Below, in pieces: positions 58,101 to 64,000 of a stretch of DNA of 64,000 nucleotides. The position numbers and the translations under genes are program-made. The notes under the pieces were generated by a model, which was not told where the DNA came from, did not search any database, and worked only from the letters and a program-made list of their open reading frames with translations. Numbering within the stretch: the first letter of the stretch is position 1; each line of letters begins with the position of its first letter. This DNA comes from QVMM01 sp047030855 (GTDB lineage Bacteria > Bacteroidota > Bacteroidia > Bacteroidales > Dysgonomonadaceae), in assembly GCA_047030855.1 (NCBI GenBank), contig JBKYIJ010000008.1, positions 1,798,001 to 1,862,000 on the forward strand. The letters run 5' to 3'.

Positions 58101-58839
58101 ATAAATCTGTACAAAGATAATGGTTGTTTCCATATTGGCAAAGATATGGATAAGAGGCTTTTCGTTACATTTTCGGCAGGTTTTGGAAAGCTTGCGGGTA
58201 AAATGGGATGCCGCCAAAAGAAAAGTTTGCCGAATCAGTGCAAAAGATAAGCTTATCGGAATGCTGTTTCTTGCATTTATGGATATTTTTTGCTTTTGGG
58301 AGGTACAAAATGCAATAATTATCGAATTTTAAACAATTAAAAAATACTAAAATCTGAGCCCGTTTTAGTTAAATAATTATTTGATAATCAATGTAAAAAT
58401 CGACTGTGTTTTTTCTTTTGCCCGAATCTCTATGTGTTTTTTGAACACATAAATCAGGCGACGGAAATACGACTTCGTAATAATGTGGATGCTGAATTAA
58501 CCGATATGGCATGATTGTAAAAAAGCATTTTTTTTAAGATAGAAAATGATAACTTCCATACCATGATTATGTTATGTCGATTTTTAAATAAAATTTGTTT
58601 ACGGTCCTCCCTGTAAAAAAAATCTGCAAAACAATTTGAATATAAATTCTGTTAGAATTGGAAACAGAGGGAATAATAAAAAATTGTTTTAGGTTATAAT
58701 ATTACTATCCTGTTTTAGAGTTATTTAAAAGTTTGTTTAACAATTTCGAATTTGTGTAAGAGAATTATCCAATGTATATATTCTATATAATGGCAGAAGA
58801 GTGTCTCTCTCATAATTGGAGAAAAATTTATTAAAAAAA
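58101..58839. other. Long AT-rich gene-free region
   Basis: About 740 bases with no credible frame. A 70-codon frame (58120-58332) has poor composition and lies over the start of the acyltransferase gene. Several A- and T-tracts are present, but no hairpin followed by T residues and no repeat was found. Confidence 0.6.
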
Positions 58840-59835
58840 ATGAAAATAAAAGTGGTTATTTTGGCATCAGTGATGCTATCGGTTTCAGGTCTATCCTATG
58901 CACAAACACCTGAAAATAAAAAATCTGTTGATTCGTTATTAAAAGAGTTAGTTGCGGAATATCTTAATCAATCCGACTCTAAAAAGTCGGAAACCGCTGC
59001 GGTTGACATGCAACCGAAACAAAACGCAGGCAATGCGGATATCAAAGTTCTGTTGCAGGACGTGCTCGAGGCAATCCCTGAAAACAAAGCCCCGCAAAGT
59101 GAATCGGCGTCGGACAATGCCCTTTCGGCAAGCGACAGGCAGACTGTCAGAGAGATCGTGAAAAGCGTGTTGGGCGAAATGGAAGTCGAGCGGATCAAAG
59201 AAGAAGCTTCGGTAAAAAACAAGAGTATAAAAGAATTGGTATTAGAAGCATTGAAAGAATCTGAAGAAGGAGTCGCAGAAAACAACAGCGTCAAAAAAGC
59301 CGTAAAAATTACATCTGAAGAAAATACTCCGGCGAATACATTTGCCGAACTTCCGAAAGAGAAACATAAAGTTTTTGCCGGCGAACAAGATGAGGTTCAG
59401 AAAGTAGCTTTCCCCGAAGGATTTGTAATGGAGCTCCCTGTAAACACGTATGTAATAAACAGGCAGGGAGGACATTATACGTTTAAGTTTAAGAATCATC
59501 CCGAACAGAAAGTAGATTTTGATGTCATTGTGACTAACTTTAATCCGCACGACCGCCTTAAAGAAAACAATCATTTCTTGGTGAGCAAGAACAGAAATCT
59601 CGGACTGTACGGATTGTACGTGAACAATGAAGTTACAGGAAAGCGCGATATACTGGGATTCAGATTGTTTTACACTATGCCGATTGACGAAAATACTTAT
59701 GTGACAGCCCGGAGCGTAGTCTTTGATTCGTACGAAGAAAGCCAAGAATATGTAGAAGACCTGCTGGCTCTCTCGACTTACAAAAACATAAATTCAGTCA
59801 GTTATGCCATGTATAATACGGGATTGGATTATTAA
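58840..59835 (+). CDS. Secreted protein with amphipathic helical repeats
   Basis: A 331-residue exported protein. Signal MKIKVVILASVMLSVSGLSY ending before AQTPE. In residues 27-150 a helical pattern occurs four times with spacing of 30-40 residues: VDSLLKELVAEYLNQ, IKVLLQDVLEAIPE, VREIVKSVLGEMEVE and IKELVLEALKESEE, separated by Ser/Ala/Asn-rich linkers. Residues 190-331 form a beta-rich domain (FVMELPVNTYVINRQGGHYT, FDVIVTNFNPHDRLKENNHF, GFRLFYTMPIDENTYVTARS). No sorting domain or lipobox. No family recognised. The start at 58840 is chosen for the signal peptide. Confidence 0.75.
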   Translation: MKIKVVILASVMLSVSGLSYAQTPENKKSVDSLLKELVAEYLNQSDSKKSETAAVDMQPKQNAGNADIKVLLQDVLEAIPENKAPQSESASDNALSASDRQTVREIVKSVLGEMEVERIKEEASVKNKSIKELVLEALKESEEGVAENNSVKKAVKITSEENTPANTFAELPKEKHKVFAGEQDEVQKVAFPEGFVMELPVNTYVINRQGGHYTFKFKNHPEQKVDFDVIVTNFNPHDRLKENNHFLVSKNRNLGLYGLYVNNEVTGKRDILGFRLFYTMPIDENTYVTARSVVFDSYEESQEYVEDLLALSTYKNINSVSYAMYNTGLDY

Positions 59836-60146
59836 GGAAAACGGTAAATATGTACAAAAAGAGGCTGTCCTTCGGGGCGTCCTCTTTTTTTTGTTTTTAA
59901 ATATGTTTTAAAGCATATTTTGTTTTGAGCCTGTTTAATTTTGTTTTTTTTATCTTTAGCAAAGAATTTTCATAAATACAGCATCACAAAACGAGTTTTT
60001 GTTTTGTCCAGTGTCTTCCCTCCCATGGATAAGTTTTTGGATATTGTCCAAACAATGATGCATTACAACATGATGAAAGAATAATGTAATAAGATATCCG
60101 TGTGATATCGTAGCTAAATATTTATTAACCAATTATTTTTTCTGTT
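59836..60146. other. Intergenic region with terminator
   Basis: About 310 bases. A hairpin at 59868-59892 (AGAGG and CCTCT with an internal GTCC/GGGC arm) followed by a long T run ends the previous gene. A near-consensus -7 (TATCTTTA) lies around 59951. Nothing else seen. Confidence 0.6.
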
Positions 60147-61115
60147 ATGATGCGAAAAACCAAAATTACAGCAGCTCTATTGCTCGCAATGATGATTTTC
60201 ACGGGAGCAATGACAGCCCAGACTAAGGAGGGCAAGCTATCGAACGTTCAAAAGCTGACCAATGACAGGGAGTCGTACGAAAACCCCAAATGGTCGCCTG
60301 ACGGTACTAAAATTGCGTTCACAAAATCAGGATTCGAAGGATTGTTGGTAATGGATAAGAACGGTCAGAATAAAAAGACCCTATCCGATGCCACTGACGC
60401 AGGATACGGATACCAATGGTCTGTGAACAATGACGAAATCTTAATTCGCGACACCCGTTGGGACAGTCAGAAAGGACGCCTTCACGCCATCTGGAGCGTC
60501 GATCTGAAAGGTAATAAAGAAAAACTTTCGGAAGATGCCGCTTATCTGCAGCCTGCGGCATGGAAATATGCGACTGACGGAACCGTGAAAGCCAAAGTTG
60601 TTGACGGAAAGGCTATAGAAAGAGTCACCAAAAAAACTAAAACGGCTAATGTCGCTTCCCTGAAAGCCCTTCAGGCTAAACCTAATTTCAACAAAAGCTT
60701 TTTCGTTGACGGAGAAAACTTCTACCTCGTTGACGAAAACGGAAAGAAAAACCTGCTGAACGATCAGAACACTTATTGTCCCGTATTTTCACCCGACGGA
60801 ACCAAGATCGCGTTTAACCAGAACGATGATGTTTACGTAATGAACATCGACGGAAGCAACAAAAGAAAGCTTGCGACAGGCTTCTATCCGACATGGGTAA
60901 ACAACAAACAGATCGTTTTCGAATTGACTACCGACGACGGACACATGTATACCTCAGGCGATTTGTTCATGATAAATGTTGACGGAACGAACAAAAAACA
61001 ACTGACAAACACAAGGGATCAGATTGAGATGTTCCCTTCATGCTCGCCTGACGGATCAAAACTTCTTTATGTTAACGGTGAAGACGGACAAATCTATTCA
61101 GCCGATCTACGCTAA
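60147..61115 (+). CDS. Exported PD40/TolB-type beta-propeller protein
   Basis: A 322-residue exported protein; signal MMRKTKITAALLLAMMIFTG (ends near AMTAQ). It has repeated WSPDG-type blades of the PD40 family: ENPKWSPDGTKIAFTKSGFE, GYQWSVNNDEILIRDTRWDS, CPVFSPDGTKIAFNQNDDVY, MFPSCSPDGSKLLYVNGEDG, about six in all. PD40 propellers bind proteins or carbohydrates in the envelope. No catalytic domain is attached. It lies 32 bases before the amidase gene, so the two are probably one operon. Confidence 0.88.
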   Translation: MMRKTKITAALLLAMMIFTGAMTAQTKEGKLSNVQKLTNDRESYENPKWSPDGTKIAFTKSGFEGLLVMDKNGQNKKTLSDATDAGYGYQWSVNNDEILIRDTRWDSQKGRLHAIWSVDLKGNKEKLSEDAAYLQPAAWKYATDGTVKAKVVDGKAIERVTKKTKTANVASLKALQAKPNFNKSFFVDGENFYLVDENGKKNLLNDQNTYCPVFSPDGTKIAFNQNDDVYVMNIDGSNKRKLATGFYPTWVNNKQIVFELTTDDGHMYTSGDLFMINVDGTNKKQLTNTRDQIEMFPSCSPDGSKLLYVNGEDGQIYSADLR

Positions 61116-61147
61116 CTTTTTTATTAATATTTCCAAAATCAAACATC

Positions 61148-63298
61148 ATGAAAAAAATATATTCATTAGCACTATTGCTTTTTTTATGCATGCTATGTTC
61201 CCCGCAATTATTTGCAGTGAAATGGACATCCTATAAGATATGTATTGACCCCGGACACGGAGGTAGCGATCCCGGGGCATTAGGCCCGTCGGCGCCCCAC
61301 GAAGGCACTCTTGCTTTGCGTTGTGCCCTTGCCTTAAGAGATAAACTGCAATCGTTCGGCGCCCCTGTCGGCTTGACTCGTACAACGGATGCGACCGTGT
61401 CCCTTACCGCCCGAAGAAATTATTTTTTGAATCAGGATCCGTGGATTGCATTGAGTATCCACCTCAATGCGTTTAACGGAACGGCACACGGAACAGAAAC
61501 TTGGTATTACTGGACTACGGGAAACAGCAAGCCTCTGGCAGACAAAATGCAGGCAGCACTCGTATCGCAGTTGAAACGTGCCAACCGTGGCGTAAAACAA
61601 AACGGATGGACTGTGATAACAGCCTCTTCAAATATCCCGTCGGTTCTGACCGAAGGCTTATTCGTAGATAACCGTACTGAGTGGGATATGATAAACGCTA
61701 ACACCAAAGCAGGTTTCCAAGCATGGGTAAACGGGCATTTATATGGCTGTTACGATCACCTTGTACAATTTAACGGCAGTCTCGACAATCCGAGAGTTGC
61801 CCAGACTAACCCGACGATAACCGTATCGCCTGCATCCCTGTCGTTCTCTTGTCCTTACAACGAAACAAGGACGGCTACTTTCAGCGTGTCGGGAAAAGAC
61901 CTTACGTCTAATATCGCGGTTTCTTCCAGCTCGGGTAACTTCACCGTAAGCCCTACCAGCCTGTCGGCAGGAGGAGGCACTGTAACCGTAACTTTCAGAC
62001 CGTCATCGGCTACGACATACAGCGGTACTATCACCGTAAAATCAGGATCGGTTTCCAAAACAGTATCCGTATCGGGAACAGGACAGGCATTGGCTGAAAT
62101 ATCGCTTTCCGAAAAATGGAATATCAGCCAGCAAAGGGGCAACCTTACGTCTAAAGGCTGGGACGCTTCGAAAGTCAGAAACATGGCTTACGGATACAAC
62201 GGCAAATTATATCTGGTTTACGAACAGGCAGGAATAAAAGTTATCGAATCTCAGACAGGAAACGCGTTGTACGATCTGAATAAAACGAATGTCAGCGGCG
62301 GTACGCTCACACTGTGCGACGTGAGAATATGCGACGGAAAAGTAGTCGCTTGTAACCTTTCTACCGGAGCTTCCCCGCTTAAAGTTTATGTATGGGATTC
62401 CGACACATCCTCTCCAAGAGTAGTACTCCAAACTACAAATCTGGGCGGAGCTACCCGCTTGGGCGATTATCTCGGATTTATGGGAACATGGGCAAGCGGA
62501 CGCTTTGTCTTTGCACACGACGACGGAACAAGAACCCGCATCGTTTCTTATGCAATCACAAACGGAGTATGCAGCACAACGCCAACCGTTATAAATGCCA
62601 CAACGGACGGATCGACACGCCTTGCCTGCTCGGCTTCCGTCAGAATAATACCGGATGCCAGCGGTTATTGGATAAACGGTAAGGACAATCCGCTGACACG
62701 CCTCGATACATCGGGTAAGATGTCTTATCAGGTGAAACAGGCGAACGTTCATGGAAACGGATTCTCCGCATTCACTTACAACGGCACGTCATACGCGGTG
62801 CTTTCGACATTCAACGGATCGGCTAACTATACAGGCGGCTGCATGGAGTTGATCAATGCCACTGACGGCTGGGCAAATGCCAAGGTTATAGGGCAATATC
62901 CGGGTGCAGGATTAGGTTCGACTCCGAATACGAACTGTACCGGAAACTCTATCGCTTATGCGTCGGGCAACGGTATCGAAGCTTGGGTACTAAGTTCGGG
63001 ACAAGGTATCGCTTACTTCACATACGGCTCTCCGTCTAAATATTCCGCAAACGAAACTTTGGGCATCGACCTGAACGGCGTGGATCAGGCTGTGTCTGTT
63101 TACGCAAGCAACAGGATGCTTTACATAGACGGCGTTGATGTTTCCGCTGTCGACATGTATTCGTTGACAGGACAGAAAGTTATTTCCGCGAAGAATGTCA
63201 ATGAAGTTCCGTTGTACAACATCAACGGCGGCGTTTATATCGCTGTTGTTGTCGATATAGACGGAAACGTGATTAAAAAGAAAGTTTTTGTTGAATAA
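61148..63298 (+). CDS. N-acetylmuramoyl-L-alanine amidase with T9SS sorting domain
   Basis: A 716-residue secreted enzyme. Signal MKKIYSLALLLFLCMLCSPQ. Amidase_3 domain at about 28-205: DPGHGGSDPG (zinc His), PHEGTLAL (zinc Glu), LSIHLNA (zinc His) and LTEGLFVDN (catalytic Glu). It cleaves the bond between N-acetylmuramic acid and L-alanine in peptidoglycan. Residues 215-310 are an Ig-like anchor-associated domain (TITVSPASLSFSCPYNETRT). Residues 315-640 look like a beta-propeller. The C-terminal sorting domain (SRMLYIDGVDV-like start, MYSLTGQKVISAKN, GGVYIAVVVDIDGNVIKKKV) marks it for the surface, which is unusual for a cell-wall amidase; targets may be other bacteria or shed wall fragments (inference). 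Confidence 0.93.
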   Translation: MKKIYSLALLLFLCMLCSPQLFAVKWTSYKICIDPGHGGSDPGALGPSAPHEGTLALRCALALRDKLQSFGAPVGLTRTTDATVSLTARRNYFLNQDPWIALSIHLNAFNGTAHGTETWYYWTTGNSKPLADKMQAALVSQLKRANRGVKQNGWTVITASSNIPSVLTEGLFVDNRTEWDMINANTKAGFQAWVNGHLYGCYDHLVQFNGSLDNPRVAQTNPTITVSPASLSFSCPYNETRTATFSVSGKDLTSNIAVSSSSGNFTVSPTSLSAGGGTVTVTFRPSSATTYSGTITVKSGSVSKTVSVSGTGQALAEISLSEKWNISQQRGNLTSKGWDASKVRNMAYGYNGKLYLVYEQAGIKVIESQTGNALYDLNKTNVSGGTLTLCDVRICDGKVVACNLSTGASPLKVYVWDSDTSSPRVVLQTTNLGGATRLGDYLGFMGTWASGRFVFAHDDGTRTRIVSYAITNGVCSTTPTVINATTDGSTRLACSASVRIIPDASGYWINGKDNPLTRLDTSGKMSYQVKQANVHGNGFSAFTYNGTSYAVLSTFNGSANYTGGCMELINATDGWANAKVIGQYPGAGLGSTPNTNCTGNSIAYASGNGIEAWVLSSGQGIAYFTYGSPSKYSANETLGIDLNGVDQAVSVYASNRMLYIDGVDVSAVDMYSLTGQKVISAKNVNEVPLYNINGGVYIAVVVDIDGNVIKKKVFVE

Positions 63299-63330
63299 CG
63301 TTTAGTTTAAGTTAAAAAATCATGTAATAA

Positions 63331-63360
63331 AAAACCGCAGGGACATCCTGCGGTTTTTTA
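63331..63360 (+). terminator. Terminator after the amidase gene
   Basis: AAAACCGCAGG pairs with CCTGCGGTTTT, followed by further T residues. Confidence 0.9.
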
Positions 63361-63534
63361 TATTTCTTGGATATTTAAAATGTTGATTGTCATTATTTAA
63401 TGAGACGTGAAAGTTATGACAGTAAATTTAATACATGAAAAATCAAAGCCCTTTGTCACGATAATTTCGGAACAATAAGCAACGAAAATTGTTATAATAT
63501 TCTTCAATTATAAAATAAAATTATAGTCTTGGAA

Positions 63535-64000
63535 ATGAAAAGATCGGTGTTTTTTTTGATGTTTGTTGCTTTAGCGGCAATTGTAAATGCACAATCCGGC
63601 GGCAGGTTTATTGTCGATAATCTGGTGGCAGGTGGATTGAGTGACCAAATTTCTTCTCCGTGGGAAGTTAAATCTTTGGTTATCAAAGGAGAAATAGATA
63701 AGAGGGATTTTGACTTTATAAAAACCCTTAGCAGCATGGATTCGCTGTATCTGGAGGAGACTCAAATTGCCCCGTACGACGCGTATGCTAAAGACGAGAT
63801 TCCCAGAGAAGCTTTGAAAAATCTTGGAAATTTAAAATATATTTCCCTGCCTGATGTGGTTGCGGGCATAGGTACTTCGGCGTTTGAAAGCTGTGGTGGG
63901 TTGACAAGTATTTCTTTTCCCGCCAATATAAAAGTCTTTGGCGATTCGGTTTTTCGCAATTGCTATAATCTTAAATATGTGATTACTCCCGATCATATGG
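63535..64000 (+). CDS. BspA-like leucine-rich-repeat surface protein, partial
   Basis: Starts with signal MKRSVFFLMFVALAAIVNAQ and runs off the window, with about 155 residues visible. The body shows BspA-type repeats (LRR_5): SLYLEETQIAPYDAY, ISLPDVVAGIGTSAFESCGG, LTSISFPANIKVFGDSVFRN. These proteins bind host or bacterial surface ligands in related genera. The C-terminus, which would hold a sorting domain, is outside the window. Confidence 0.82.
   Translation, partial: MKRSVFFLMFVALAAIVNAQSGGRFIVDNLVAGGLSDQISSPWEVKSLVIKGEIDKRDFDFIKTLSSMDSLYLEETQIAPYDAYAKDEIPREALKNLGNLKYISLPDVVAGIGTSAFESCGGLTSISFPANIKVFGDSVFRNCYNLKYVITPDHM

Overview
The window reads as chromosome of a Bacteroidales bacterium that uses a type IX secretion system. 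The evidence is Bacteroidetes-type promoters (TAnnTTTG -7 elements), many small lipoproteins whose lipobox cysteine is followed by an Asp-rich stretch, C-terminal type IX sorting domains on several secreted proteins, GLUG-repeat, leucine-rich-repeat and BspA-like surface proteins, a DUF349 protein and an OmpA-family porin. T9SS use suggests a relative of Porphyromonas, Dysgonomonas or similar genera; the genus cannot be fixed from this sequence. No rRNA gene, insertion sequence, integrase or CRISPR array was seen. One tRNA gene (Ser, anticodon GGA) is present.

Layout. 1-2.5 kb: leftward group of HU-like DNA-binding proteins, two of them or their neighbours carrying a membrane anchor and a LysM-like tail. 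2.7-9.4 kb: housekeeping genes (DUF349 protein with two frameshifts, class II fructose-bisphosphate aldolase, ferritin, DUF1287 protein) plus a large GLUG-repeat T9SS cargo. 9.4-13.2 kb: outer-membrane lipoproteins and a flavodoxin-fold quinone reductase. 13.2-23.6 kb: surface and small secreted proteins, a remnant sorting domain, a T9SS cargo split by an in-frame TAG, a DUF2971-like protein and a leucine-rich-repeat protein.

23.7-49.2 kb is a mosaic, apparently defective prophage. A leftward replication block (DnaB-like helicase, replication initiator, VRR-NUC-like protein with altered catalytic positions) is separated from the S24 repressor and its divergent early genes by an independent lipoprotein/oxidoreductase operon with its own terminator. 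Host-like genes follow (metallophosphatase, outer-membrane proteins). At 38.2 kb a late operon begins: small and large terminase, then directly tail-type genes. No portal, capsid or protease gene is present. The last tail gene is followed by two truncated copies of its 3' end, each facing a small lipoprotein gene on the other strand. A CDF metal transporter follows, then a second late-type gene (tape-measure-like N-terminus joined to a different C-terminus), again facing a lipoprotein. Both late transcription units start from the same promoter with the same 19-bp palindrome of Fur-family (7-1-7) geometry.

49.8-53.2 kb is a leftward envelope-stress type cluster (LEA-like lipoprotein, double META-domain lipoprotein, YtxH-like protein, OmpA, porin-like barrel, GlsB/YeaQ-like protein). 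53.5-58.1 kb holds lipid and surface-glycan enzymes (PlsC-type acyltransferase, CDP-alcohol phosphatidyltransferase, GtrA-like protein, two OafA-type acyltransferases flanking tRNA-Ser). 58.8-64 kb holds secreted proteins: a helical-repeat protein, a PD40 beta-propeller protein, an amidase with a T9SS sorting domain and the start of a BspA-like protein.

Several genes are interrupted by single-base length changes in homopolymers, mostly 7-base A/T runs where 6 would restore the frame. Either sequencing error or real homopolymer slippage could explain this, so pseudogene calls at such sites are provisional.
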